The notes: a model not told the origin generated them from the sequence alone. A stretch of DNA of 64,000 nt from Mucor racemosus (GCA_027405735.1 JAPEHQ010000011.1:1-64000), one strand, 5' to 3'; shown: positions 1 through 11,433, counted from the first letter of the stretch. Numbers and translations are program-made.

Positions 1-1776
1 CATATTGGCCCAATGATCTGCATATTGCTTCAAACTTGCTACTTCAAGCGATCCCAATCCACGAGTAACCAAACTAATTAATAAAACGTCAACTTTTTTT
101 TGGTTTTTTGTTAGTATTATATATATCCCTTGCCTTTGAGCATTCATTGATTTGACTTTTTGTCGCCAAAGTAACCATCAGATGTTTTTATCATCTTGTT
201 GTTGTTTGTGTCTTGAGAAAAAATGTGAACAATCTTTCTAATATGATCGTATGCTGGACAAACAGTTTGTGTTTCTCTCGATACAAACAAGTACAGCATC
301 TTACGCAAATCCAAATCACTTCTTTCTTCTTCTGTTGAAAACTCTGCATAAAATTCGTTTAATTTGAAGTGTTCTATAAAAGAATTGTTAAGTTGTCTCT
401 GTGGTCGTATATATCTGCATCATTGCCGTAATCATTCAGTATAGTCATCTGCCTGGCATATTCATTATTATCGAATAACTGTTGCCGTTTTCTTTTGGCC
501 AGACACCGAGAGATTGTGTTCTAGTTGTTGACTCTACATTGTTGTGTTTAATATAAAAAAAAATTGATATCGCAAATTTTTTACTCACTTTGATACAATA
601 GTATCTTGCTCGATTATTGTTGAAAACGGTTTGTAGTTTTCTGGTAAATATGTAATCTTCTAATTCAATATTTTCATGGTTCATTCTGAAATGCCACTTC
701 ATGGTCAATAACGATGTTGTTGCATAGAAATTACTATCTTGGCATATCGCGCAAACATGTCCATTTTGAATGGGTAATACCGAAATTTTATCCAATTCCA
801 AAATTGTTGGACAGAAATAATTCCCCATATTTCTCTATCAATAGCACCAGCATCTTTATTTTTTTTAAAAATCCATCCTGGATATAGTACGTGATTTTTT
901 TTCAAAGAAATGCCCATTTTTTTTCATGTGGGTCCAATTGCTTTTGTTTCAATGCAATTCTACATAAAAGACATATAATCGCACCAGATTTGCGATGGAT
1001 AAGCAAACCAAAGTCGTTATAGAAATCAAGAATGTAATCTTGATCTATTGAAATATTATTTAGTACAATATTTGTGTTTCCGTTAAATTAAACCCACTAA
1101 ATCGAGATATTTGGGTATCGCCCTGGAAATTGATCGTCTCCTCAGCATTGTCTTCATCCTCCTCCATATTTTCAACATCCTCTTCGTCTAGTTCTTGGGG
1201 CATTTGCTCATTGTTCGTCATTGGCATATTTTGATTGAAATTGCTTTCAACTAATAAATCTGCTTCTGGGTTGATATTACTACCAGCCTGCATTGCAGCA
1301 TTGTCGTTACTGTTTTCAGATTGTTTATTATAAACAAGCCTTTGACAGCTTCTGACATGATTAGACACATTTCTGGGTAATTGTCTTGCAAACCCACATG
1401 GACAATGAAAACATCCATCTTCCTTTCTAAATAATTGAAGATTTTCATCTGTGTTTTATTTTTAAAGGAAAAGTTTATTAAATCAATAAATCAATATTGA
1501 CATTGATGTTAACTCTATTTTGTACATACTATTTATTGTTTTGACTTGCAATTCTATTTGATGTATAATTCGATGATGATTCTTGCGTAAATATTCGCTT
1601 TTGAATGCTTCGCCGCAGACCTTACAATCAACAAATTCCATATTATAAAAGTTAAAAGGGTTACTGAAAAACTCAACTAGGTGACCACTATAAATAGTTT
1701 TTAAATTACTGTGCCATACGTGTATTATTTCATGCTCTGTAATCTCTAATTGTTTGACCTGAAAATATGTCTTCAT
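1..1776 (-). pseudogene. N-terminal half of a zinc-finger/recombinase-like element protein, frame-broken and running off the left edge
   Basis: Reading leftward from the ATG at 1776, exon 1 encodes a C2H2 finger (CKVCGEAF, then HHRIIH). An intron at 1529-1449 (GTATGT to CAG) leads to a second Cys/His cluster (CHCPCGF, then SNHVRSC) and an acidic stretch. A third exon, after a TACTAA branch-like site near 1055, carries an OrsD-like segment (GAIICLLCRIAL). The part at 828-445 and on to position 1 is clearly homologous to the intact copy at 8831-10109. It shares the CAICQ...HFRMNH finger, the RKLQTVF(N/G)NNRA(R/K)YYCIK block and, at the window edge, TRGLGSL. The reading frame changes at least twice near A-runs at 830-930. 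A missing base near 392 brings in a stop (NLTILL*). I infer a decayed copy, in the OrsD (formerly DUF3505) style found in fungal RecQ-helicase proteins. The region 5' of 1776 may be truncated. Confidence 0.7.
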
Positions 1777-4700
1777 CTATACAATCCGATCCCGATTATT
1801 TACAAGAGTTAATTCATACCTTGCAAATAAATCATGCCCAAATTGCATCGGATAACATTGGAGCTTCTCGATCAAATAATTATAACGATTATTTATATTG
1901 GCTTTATGAAGATAATCATACACCATTTTATGACCATATTGCTGCCCTTCGGTTAGGAAAAACTATTCTTGCTGAAGACGCTCCCCGCCCAACATTATTT
2001 GGGATAGCAATAACCAATTTGAGGGTCTGACATGCAACGGCGAGCATTTTTCTCTAGCTAAATTGCGAAAATTGATAGCCGACCTGTCAAATCTTGCTAC
2101 TGATATAATGGTGAAGAAGCTACTTTTTGGTCGTCCTTTGCCCAATTTATTGGATCCAGAGAATCCAATGCAAACAAATTTCATCGAAAAAATGCAAAAT
2201 ACAAAGTTTGGCTATTCTTTCTACAATGATAGATCTAATCCTTCATTAACTCGAGAAGAGGAAAGATCTTATATTTTGAACATCATTTGCAATGATTTTG
2301 ACTTAAGTGTCAAGTTCCTCGGTGATGGAGCATCCGAAAACAAGGTTGCATTTGGAAGTTGGATGAAGGATGCTGGCGAGTTTGTAAAGATTATGACTAT
2401 CCTCATACATCTTACAAGTGGACAACCTAGCAGAGGTACAGAACTGTTGGAATCCAGTTCCATTTGTAACACTGAATCTGGGCCAAGAAGCTTGTATTGG
2501 GTACACAATACGGTGATGTTTGTCCAATCGTACAATAAATCTCGTAGTAGAACTGGAAAAGATATGATGATTGCAAGATTTCTGCCAAAATATTTATTGC
2601 CAATCTTCCTTACCTATTTGGTATGTGTAAGGCCAATGGAAAAGTAAGTATAATATTGTAGAGTAATCCTTTTTCCCTCGTAAAATCACAGCTTTAACAA
2701 GTTTGTAAAAGGTTTTGTGCTCATTTATTGTATTCTGAACTTTCTGAAAAAGAAAGAAAAAAGAGAATATCAAACTATAGGGATATGCTCTTTGTTGTAA
2801 ACGGCAAAATTCTTACTACTGCTCAACTAACAAACAGTTTATCAAAGTATTTTCATTTTATTTTTTAATATTTTCTGCATGTAAAAAGCATTTTATTAAC
2901 ATGTACATGTACAGATATTCTTTAAGATTTATTGGGTCTACCCTCACAGTTTCCATGTATAGACAAATATCTGTCTGTTTCATGTGGGTTTGGATCAAGC
3001 ACTTCAATATAGCTGTTGATAATATTGTTTCTCAAGAAGAAGAGAATGAAGTTCTAGGATTTGAAGATATCCGTACAACACGAGACAATCAAGGTCTTTT
3101 GTATAATGAGCAAGTAAGTTGGCGTCTCTTCTCAAACATATTAGCCTTTTCTTAAAAAAAACACTTTTTTTTTACAAAATGTAGGCAGCACATAGTAGAA
3201 ACATCGGCACTAGATTCTACGGTTATAGTAACCAAGATTACAGATACTTGAGTAGAGAGCATTTACACAATTTTATGCTTTGCTCCAAAGAATGGGCTTT
3301 ATTATTGAGTAAGTGTATATTATATTGGCTGTTAGAATTCTATTTACTAATTGATCAAATAATGTATAGACTTGCCATATTCTGATTTTGAAATTTCATC
3401 AACATCAATCTCTATTAAAAGAATCAATATCAATGATGATGGTGATGATGATAATACTCTTCCTGCTTCAAAAAGTAAATATACTTATATGTACTTGGTT
3501 GATTTCGTTCTTTATTCATATTTTGCATCTTTTACTCATCCTATCTAGGTCGTTTTTCTCATAATGTAGCTAGTCAATCAGTTACAGTAGTAAACAATTT
3601 CGCCGTTGAAAATAATATCATTATCAATGCTCCAAATGTAAACACTGCTGTCGAAGGTAAACTTTAAATATTATCATCAATGTATAACGTCTAATCTTTT
3701 TCTCAACAAGAACCCATCTCGTATGCTTTGTTACAAGAGTTACAGTCTTTTCTTCAGGATCCTGAAGCAAAGTTCTCATGCTCGGAACAAGCAAGCGCAG
3801 TAAATGCGGTATTGAATGCGAAGAAAGATCTGTTGGTAGTCCTCCCAACTGGTGCTGGAAAAACGCTTGTCTTTTTGCTACCTGTGTTTATTGAAAAAAA
3901 ACATGTGAGCCAAAGTATGATGACAATTGTTATTGTTCCTTTGGTAGCTTTGACTTTTGATTTGAAAAACAGATGCAACATGTCAAATATTACTTACACA
4001 ACTTGGAAAGGTAGCTTATCATTCACATCAATATTAGATCATAAAAACTCACTTAATATTATTCCCAATAAACTAGGAGCTGATAATACCGACGAAAACG
4101 CTGATATTTTGTTTCTTGCTGTAGAGCATTGTACTGATTTAAGTCTTCTGGCTTTTTTAGATGTTAAGCATAAAAAAAATGAGATAGCTCGAATAGTTCT
4201 GGATGAAGCTCACCTTTGTATCACTTGGGGGTCCTTCAGAACAGAATTCAACAACTTGGCCCAATTCAGACGTTATGCGTCAGTTCCGTGGACTCTTCTG
4301 TCGGCGACTGTCCCGGTATATTTGGAGCAAGAGTTGTCCAAAATGTTTGGTAATATTAATGTTATCCGAAAATCATGTAATAGACCAAATTTGAGTTATA
4401 CGTGCCATTTTGAAAAAGACATTAATTTAGCTGTCTTGAATCTTTTGAAATCAAAATGCATCATGCAAAAACATGCTACAATTATATATGTTAGATATAT
4501 TGACCAAGTTGATGAACTTGTAAAAAAAATCAATGAATTCTCAGACACTATTCAAGCTGTTGGCTATCATGCCAAAATGAATCAGATGCAAAAGGAAAAT
4601 AGCCAAATGGCATTTATGAATGACAAGGCTCCTATCGTTGTTGCAACTTCCAGCTTTGGTATGGGAATCGACAAGAGCAATGTTCGATTTGTAATTCAAG

Positions 4701-5901
4701 CTGGTGCTAGCTATAGTGGCCCAGAGGCCATTCAAATGGGTGGAAGAGCTGGTAGAGATGGCCAGAAGGCCTATTACATCACTTTTACCAACCAAAGAGA
4801 TTTGGATAAACTTGGCAGCTATCGTCCTAGTAATGACAATAGTTTGCAATTTTCCATTGCTCAAGACCAGCTAAAAAGATACTTGAATGTTCTCAAAGTA
4901 TGTATATATATATATGAATCAAATTGCATTAAATCAACTTTTACTAACTATTCTCGATAGAATGACAAACAGTGCAGACGATTTGGTCTCAATTCTCTTG
5001 TTGATCAGGTAGCAATTAGTTGTTTCAGTGACCTCTCAAATGAGCTATGTGATGTATGCTATAAGCAAAAGTAAGATACAACCACAAAATTTCACATTTG
5101 AAGATACTGATAATAATAACACGATAGAGAAAATCCAAGTCTTTCTGTATTAACTGTACCATCAAACAACAGGGAATCCCACTTTTTAGAGTCACTGCAA
5201 TTTTCAAATTCTATTTCTGTATCAATTACAAGAAAAACTATTGCTATTAATGCTAATTTGATAGAAAAAAAGGCGTTATTAGTTGCATTGCAAGACTATA
5301 ACAGCCAATTTGCCTTTGACATTTGTTCTCTTTGCTTTTTTAACAAATCGTTGGAAAGCGACAGTGTTTCAATTGAAAATAATCAACATGCATTGCCTCA
5401 TTGCCCTATTATTCAAAATGACAGCCTCTGTTTACAATGCTTTCATTCAGGTTGTGGCTCAAGAGAATGCAAATATAAAAAGAAGTAAGTAATTCAATTC
5501 AGATTGATATTAATAGTGTTTTATCTAATCAGCAAAAAAAAAAAAAACCATCAGTTTACGTAAATACTTCGCACCATATGAAATATGCTATGGTTGTCTT
5601 ATGCCAAATGAAAGTATTGAAGGCATTGCTCTCCATACAAACAGTACTATTAGGAACTGCAACGTTCGGTATCTCAAGGATAAATATATAATTGTTTGCT
5701 GGTGGTACTTTCGCAACAGTAATAATCCTATTTTCCATAACTTCAGTGTTGATTGTCCTACCAACGACAATTTATTTGATGAATGGCTCTTTTCAAAGAA
5801 CTCAAAGTATGTCATATATAACTATCTTGTCCTTGTTGGCTTTTTGTTCAAGTATTTTTACCTCAAAGAAATTTAAACGAAACCATCAAACTATATTCTA
5901 A
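1767..5901 (+). CDS. Tyrosine-recombinase-like / RecQ-type helicase fusion protein (one frameshift)
   Basis: I read eleven exons: 1767-2643, 2712-2846, 2915-3113, 3185-3308, 3370-3474, 3549-3656, 3711-4897, 4961-5070, 5128-5484, 5555-5806 and 5853-5901. They give about 1168 codons, in phase except for one missing base in a C-run near 1982. The first part has the layout of a tyrosine recombinase catalytic domain: SGQPSRGTEL (Arg, then Glu three later, about residue 223), a basic hairpin YNKSRSRTGK...RFLP, MYRQI as the xxxR box with His absent, and AAHSRNIGTRFY, which matches the family's HSxxxxTxxY spacing. Exon 7 is a superfamily-2 RecQ-type helicase: LPTGAGKT (about 562), VLDEAH (about 680), a TSSFGMGID segment and QMGGRAGRDG (about 858). 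The tail is Cys-rich (LCDVCYKQ, CFHSGCGSREC, CYGCL). Similar fusions occur as repetitive, often telomere-linked, fungal helicase genes. A mobile-element role is inference. The start codon is uncertain because the domain is probably 5'-truncated here. Confidence 0.75.
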
Positions 5902-6068
5902 CATCAATAAATAAATTGTTTCCTACTACAACAGCTAATGTAATAAATGATTCTCAAGTATAATATCATCCAGCAATTCCTCTTCTATCCTTTTAAAATC
6001 CATCAAACAAAAACGTATTTCAATCATCATCACCCAGCAGTATACCACTACTTTACATATTGTTTATT

Positions 6069-7339
6069 TTATTCTTCTCCTTCTATAACATATATACCAT
6101 CTACAATTGCAGCATCCATTAGCTTATCAGCTAATTGACTTTCTGCTACATTATAGATGTTCTCTACATTTTCCTCGTTGACATTCTTATAAAAAAGAGA
6201 AAACAAAATAATGAGTGCTCGTATATCTCATTCCATCATCATAAATCCATACACCCTTCGTTACCTTTAAAATAAAATCTTTTGAAAACACTTCTGGAAT
6301 TACCAAAGCAAACAATCCCACTCTATCAGCCAGTATCTTACACTTTTTGCAATGCAGACCAAAATTAGTTCCTTCACCTGGGGTTTTGAAAGATTCTATC
6401 ATATCAATAGTGTTAAGTTGCTATGTATTTCTTTAGCAGCAATGCATTTTTAGTACTTCTCAATATTGCATAAATATGCTTGATCTGCTTTCTTTTACTC
6501 TCTAATGTGTCGAATCCACTATTAGCGTTATCCACCTTATCTGCTATTGTTTTTGCAATGCTGTATGCTCTAAAATTTTCGGTAGTCTTTTTAGTTGTGG
6601 CATCCAAATAGCAAACAATTGCATCCTGCAAATCAATGGGTATTCCTTGAAGATCCACTATATTAGCAACATCTCTATTTTCTAAGCTATTACTGGCTTG
6701 AAGGATTAAAGTAAACCTTTCCTTTACGACTTTTCTTAATTTCTCCTCATCTCCAAAAAACAAATGAAAGTCTAAATAGAATTGTGGATGAGACACATGT
6801 AGAGTTGAGCAATGTTATATATGCTTACTTTCATATGCATGATTTGATAGTCTGTTTTTAATCCAGTCCATGTTGATATGTTGCTTTTTATTTTTATTTT
6901 GAACTCTTTTTCTAGGTCTTTTCAATGTTCGTTCATGAGTTACAATGATATCGTTGCCATCATCTTCAACTATACTTTGCTCTTCATCCTCTTCCATCCC
7001 TTGTATTGGTCTCATCATTGCAAGTTCTGGAATTTCAAAGACATCTTCATCACTTTCTTCGATACTAATAACTGAAGTAGCTTCTTTGTTCATATCATTT
7101 TGTATCTCTCTAAATGCGTCAACAATATCATTTTTTAACTGTATTCCTACAGTATCTAGTAGATTAATGCCATTTTAGTTCAATTCATATAAAAAACATA
7201 TGCCAGACTTACACGTAGAAATTGCTTCAAACGCTGATATTATTTGAAACGCGAGCTCCACCTCGTTTTCATGATTATAGAACGGATCATCCTCTACTTT
7301 TTCGCGTAATTTAGCAAAAATTCTTCTGTATGATTCCAT
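6069..7339 (-). CDS. Unrecognised 338-residue nuclear-looking protein inside the element cluster
   Basis: Five exons splice in frame on the minus strand: 7339-7213, 7155-6829, 6771-6457, 6395-6265 and 6185-6069. They give 339 codons with no interruption, which argues for a maintained gene. I do not recognise the family. The N-terminal exon is charged (MESYRRIFAKLREKVEDD). Exon 2 is strongly acidic (ISIEESDEDVFEIPE, GMEEDEEQSIVEDD), followed by a basic cluster RTLKRPRKRVQNKNKKQ that resembles a nuclear localisation signal. Exon 3 is mostly helical in character. Exon 4 has a CKKC pair followed by a hydrophobic stretch (GLFALVIPEVF). No membrane span or catalytic motif is evident. It lies tail to tail with the recombinase-helicase gene, 167 bp away, and its start faces the 209-bp repeat block, so it probably belongs to the same element. 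A host gene caught between element copies is the alternative. Confidence 0.65.
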
Positions 7340-7469
7340 AATCTAAAGTATATGTTGTCGGTTAATATGTAATATCTTTATAATATATATATCGATCCTT
7401 ACTAGAGTTGAAGTGCGTATTTTAATATTTAAAAAGAAATATCAGAAAAAGAAAACGCTACAAATAAAA

Positions 7470-8790
7470 AATAGAAGAGCATGCCTTTTTATGAGAAGTA
7501 TGTGAGACAACGGTACCTGAAATGATTGATTTTTGGGAGTATGTTTTACTTTGGTGAGCATTTCTCACGCAAAAATGCTTATAAAACCTAATCCTTTCAA
7601 AAATAGGTGCGTGTTAATACTAGATAGCCCTTTAAAGTTTCAAAAATTATTTGCAATACTCATAGAACTGAGAAATTAAAACATAGCGTACGCTATTTTT
7701 CGAAGAGTATGTTCGACAACGGTATCTGAAATGACTAATTTTTGGGAGTATGTTTTACTTTGGTGAGCATTTCTCAAGCAAAGATGCTTATAAAAACTAA
7801 TCCTTTCAAATATAGGTGCATGTTCATACCAGCCAGCACTTTAAAGTTTTAAAAATTAATTTCAATATTCATAGTACCGAGAAATTAAAAAATACAGCAC
7901 GCTGTATTTTGAGGAGCATGTTGGACAACGGTATCTGAAATGGCTCAATCTTGGGAGTATATTTTACTTTGTTGAGCATTTCTCAAGCAAAAATTCTTAA
8001 AAAAACTAATCTTTTTGAGTGCAGGTGCATGTTCATATCAGACAGCTTTTTAAAGTTTTAAAAATTAATTTCAATACTCATAGTACCGAGAAATTAAAAA
8101 ATACAGCACGCTATATTTTGAGGAGTATGTTGGACAACGGTATCTGAAATGACTAATTTTTGGGAGTATGTTTTGCTTTGGTGGGCATTTCTCAAGCAAA
8201 GATGCTTATAAAAATCAATCCTTTCAAATATAGGTGCATGTTCATACCAGACAGCACTTTAAAGTTTTAAAAATCAACTTCAATACTCATAGTACCTAGA
8301 AATTAAAAAATAGAGTACACTGTATTTTGAGGAGCATGTCTTTTTATGAGGAGTATGTGGGACAACGGTACCTGAAATGACTCAATCTTGGGAGTATGTT
8401 TTACTTTGTTGAGCATTTCTGAAGCAAAGATGCTTAAAAAACTAATCCTTTCAAATATAGGTGCATGTTCATATCAGACAGCACTTTAACACTTTAAAAA
8501 TTAATTTCAATATTCATAGAACCGAGAAATTAAAAAATACAGCACGCTGTATTTTGAGGAGCATGTTGGACAACGGTATCTGAAATGACTTAATCTTGGG
8601 AGTATGTTTTACTTTGGTGAGCATTTCTCAAGCAAAGATGCTTAAAAAAACTAATCCTTTCAAAATTAGGTGCATGTTCATACAAGATAGCCCTCTAAAG
8701 TTTTAAAAATCAATTTCAATACTCATAATATCGAGAAATTAAAAAATAGCGTACGCTATTTTTTTAGAAGTATGTTTTAGGAGCATGTTT
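7470..8790. repeat. Six-copy ~209-bp tandem repeat with a palindrome in each unit
   Basis: The anchor GACAACGGTA(T/C)CTGAAATG begins at 7506, 7715, 7924, 8133, 8361 and 8569, a period of 208-209 bp with one 228-bp unit. Each unit also carries GGGAGTATGTTTTACTTTG, a short AGCAT...ATGCT inverted pair, a (C/T)CTTTCAAA run and a terminal palindrome. Copies have diverged from one another. The block fills the space between two divergent genes, starting at 7339 on the minus strand and 8831 on the plus strand, so it would sit over both promoters. No coding potential is seen. Confidence 0.9.
8741..8764. repeat. 24-bp perfect palindrome closing the tandem repeat block
   Basis: Six A, then TAGCGT/ACGCTA, then six T read identically on both strands. 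Equivalent sites close the other units: ATAGCGTACGCTAT at 7683-7696, and 10-bp arms around AC near 7890, with variants near 8105, 8310 and 8540. It could be a protein-binding site or form a cruciform. Confidence 0.8.
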
Positions 8791-8830
8791 TCAAATCGGG
8801 GAGTAACAATAGGTAGTCATTTACGAAAAG

Positions 8831-10322
8831 ATGAGTACAGGAAACAAAGGGGAAGATATGGGATACTATACTCATCCATCAAAAGATGAATTAAACTGCA
8901 TCATTGTACTCTCTATTGTCGATGGGCTTGTATGTACTATTTGTGATGAAATGGACGTATTTTACGCAACAGCCTCTGATTTAACAATGAAGCACCATTT
9001 CAGAACAACTCACCCAGAGTTTTGGTCTGAAAATAACACATTCAGTCGAAAATTGCAAACAGTATTTGGTAACAATAGAGCCAAATATTATTGTATTAAA
9101 GTAGGTAGCATTATACAACATGTCATTGGATCCATATAACCATTTTTGAGTAGACTCAACAACTAGGAGTGCAACTTTCATCAACTGGCCAACAACAGCA
9201 AGACATTTTTTTTGCTAGTAATCCAAATGCTAAAAGTGTCATGAATGTAAATCAGTATGGTGATGATACAAATCTGTATGATCATCGTGACAAGCTGAAC
9301 AACTCGTTTATGGAACATTTTAAATTGCATCAATTCTATGAAGGATTCAGGACTTTGGACGAAACCCAACAAAGTTCCATGCAGCTGAGAAAAATCCTGT
9401 ACAAATTTGCTGCTCGCGAAATCGAAAAAGTGTGCCCAGCATATGACAACATTCGTAAAACAGTTCATAACTTTTTTTATAGGCTGAATAGCATGATGAT
9501 AAAATCATCTGAAGGGTATTTTTGGCGGCAAAAATCCAAAACATTAAGACTTGGCGAAAAGTAAGTAGATGCAGTGGACGATACTGAAATTGCACATATA
9601 ACATAACATTATTACATATAGTCTATCAACTCGTGGATTAGGATCACTACAACCAGGAACCTTAAAACAATATTCCAATCAGTGGGCAAACATGATTATC
9701 ATGCTTGCTAGAACTGTATATTCAAGAAGTGAGGAAACAGATGCAGTTGAATTCTGGTTTTTGAAAAGATTCAGACTCATAAACACAAACCAGAAGGACA
9801 AGTTGATGAAACTGCTTAATGAGGCTTCAAATGAGGATGCAGACAGCAAATTTATGGAAATTTTGTTGCTTGACCTGAACATGAGCATTGTTTGTTGTCA
9901 AAATCCATTGCCAACCGATGTAATTGCTGGAATACCGCAAAAATTGCCCTCAACAGCATACTCCAACTTTTTTTTTCTGAAGAATGATGGCAGTTTTAAA
10001 AATCTAAAAGATTTAACAAAAATACATGCAATCATGGTCTATTGTTTTAGGGCTACCATTGTGTATGGGATATTCTTGAACGAAGGAATGTTTGACTTTG
10101 GAAATTCAGGTAAGCGACATGATTCAATATAGTAGTTTGTTTTATACTTGTTTTTAAAAAATTAATAAAAAAAAAAATTAATAAAAAAATTAAGAAACTG
10201 TTATTGACGAAGGCGACCATGTTGATAATGCTTCTGATTCTACTCATGTAACAGACGATTATATGTCTGGCCATACAGACGATAATATGTCTGACTGTAC
10301 TGATGGCATTGAAAGTTCATAA
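8831..10322 (+). CDS. Zinc finger plus recombinase core-binding-like protein (N-terminal half of the element protein), open copy
   Basis: Four exons (8831-9100, 9154-9560, 9622-10109, 10195-10322) join in frame to 430 residues. Residues about 35-60 form a C2H2-type finger (CTICDEMDVF...HHFRTTH). They are followed by the RKLQTVFGNNRAKYYC block shared with the broken copy at 1-1776. From exon 3 the sequence (GTLKQYSNQWANMIIMLA) resembles the helical core-binding region that precedes a tyrosine recombinase catalytic domain. In related fungal fusion proteins this segment leads straight into the part encoded at 1767-2643. Here it ends in an acidic tail (VIDEGDHVDNASDSTHV) and a stop just before a minisatellite. 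It is either a real separate gene A or a truncated fusion. It starts 66 bp after the palindromic repeats. The N-terminal fingers seen at 1776-1370 are missing. Confidence 0.65.
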
Positions 10323-10333
10323 TGTAGTAAAGC

Positions 10334-10758
10334 GAAGGTATCAGCATACAGCGGGCCACCTTCACCCTCCAACAAGTCATTTCTAAACTCAAAACCTTCG
10401 CCCTCCAACAAGTCATTTCTAAACTCAAAACCTTCACCCTCCAACAAGTCATTTTTAACCTCAAAACCTTCGCCCTCCAACAAGTCATTTCTAAACTCAA
10501 AACCTTCGCCCTCCAACAAGTCATTTCTAAACTCAAAACCTTCGCCCTCCAACAAGTCATTTCTAAACTCAAAACCTTCGCCCTCCAACAAGTCATTTCT
10601 AAACTCAAAACCTTCGCCCTCCAACAAGTCATTTCTAAACTCAAAACCTTCGCCCTCCAACAAGTCATTTTTAAACTCAAAACCTTCGCCCTCCAACAAG
10701 TCATTTTTAAACTCAAAACCTTCGCCCACCTTCGCCTACCTTCGCCGAGGCGAAGGTA
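10334..10758. repeat. 36-bp minisatellite bounded by GCGAAGGTAT words and a 10-bp hairpin
   Basis: Ten head-to-tail copies of a 36-bp unit (core CCTCCAACAAGTCATTT) run from about 10367 to 10725. The period is a multiple of three, so both strands stay open (12-residue units such as KPSPSNKSFLNS on plus). GCGAAGGTAT occurs at 10332-10341 and again at 10750-10759. The right end is a perfect inverted repeat, TACCTTCGCC at 10737-10746 and its complement at 10749-10758, with a 2-bp loop. The block interrupts the recombinase sequence. It may be a small non-autonomous insertion, but no clear target duplication was found. Confidence 0.8.
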
Positions 10759-10788
10759 TGGATAGTCATTTACATAATACTGGTTACA

Positions 10789-11104
10789 GGAAAGATCTTA
10801 TATTTTGAACATCATTTGCAATGATTTTGACTTAAGTGTCAAGTTCCTCGGTGATGGAGCATCCGAAAACAAGGTTGCATTTGGAAGTTGGATGAAGGAT
10901 GCTGGCGAGTTTGTAAAGATTATGACTATCCTCATACATCTTACAAGTGGACAACCTAGCAGAGGTACAGAACTGTTGGAATCCAGTTCCATTTGTAATA
11001 CTGAATCTGGACCAAAAAGCTTGTATTGGGTGCATAATACGGTGATGTTTGTCCAATAGTACAATAAATCTCGTAGTGGAACTGGAAAAGATATGATGAT
11101 TGCA
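10789..11104 (+). pseudogene. Duplicate fragment of the recombinase-like catalytic domain
   Basis: The sequence matches 2261-2576 almost base for base, including SGQPSRGTEL. One substitution turns the Ser codon after FVQ into TAG at about 11057. The match stops abruptly after GATATGATGATTGCA, and unrelated T-rich sequence follows. High identity to the left copy points to a recent duplication or gene conversion. Confidence 0.9.
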
Positions 11105-11433
11105 GTATCATGCAATATAACATAATATATCTAGCTATCTTATTTTTTTTTTTTTTTTCTTTATAATCTCATTCTTATACTATTTTATCATGCGCAACGT
11201 TTTTTTTTCTTTAATAATTTTTTTTCTTATTTTACTGATTTTCTTTGTTTTTTTCTTTATTTCTTTACTTATTCTTAATTGCCTTTTTTCCTAATTTAGT
11301 TATGTTTGTTTATCTTTATATTTTTTTATTTTATTGTTATTATTTTTTATCATCATGTTATACTCACTGCCTTCGACAATTCTTTATTGCTTGCTTTTGA
11401 ATCTGAAAAATCCTCGATATACAGCTGTTTTAC
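11105..11433. other. T-rich spacer without a gene
   Basis: Long T and TTTTA runs fill the stretch between the recombinase fragment and the gypsy remnant. I see no open frame, repeat structure or RNA signal. Confidence 0.6.

Noticed and set aside
10240..10729. Two overlapping minus-strand frames of ~157 codons with repeated FEFRNDLLEGEG units
   Set aside because: They are produced by the 36-bp minisatellite, whose period is a multiple of three. The plus strand is open as well, and no start context or domain supports a gene.
10367..10733. Direct repeats that could suggest a CRISPR array
   Set aside because: The units are contiguous, with no unique spacers, and the genome is eukaryotic.
8812..10795. 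Similarity between AGTCATTTAC...TACAGGAAA at 8814-8845 and 10761-10793
   Set aside because: The match is short and gapped. It could be an element boundary, but I cannot separate it from chance by eye.
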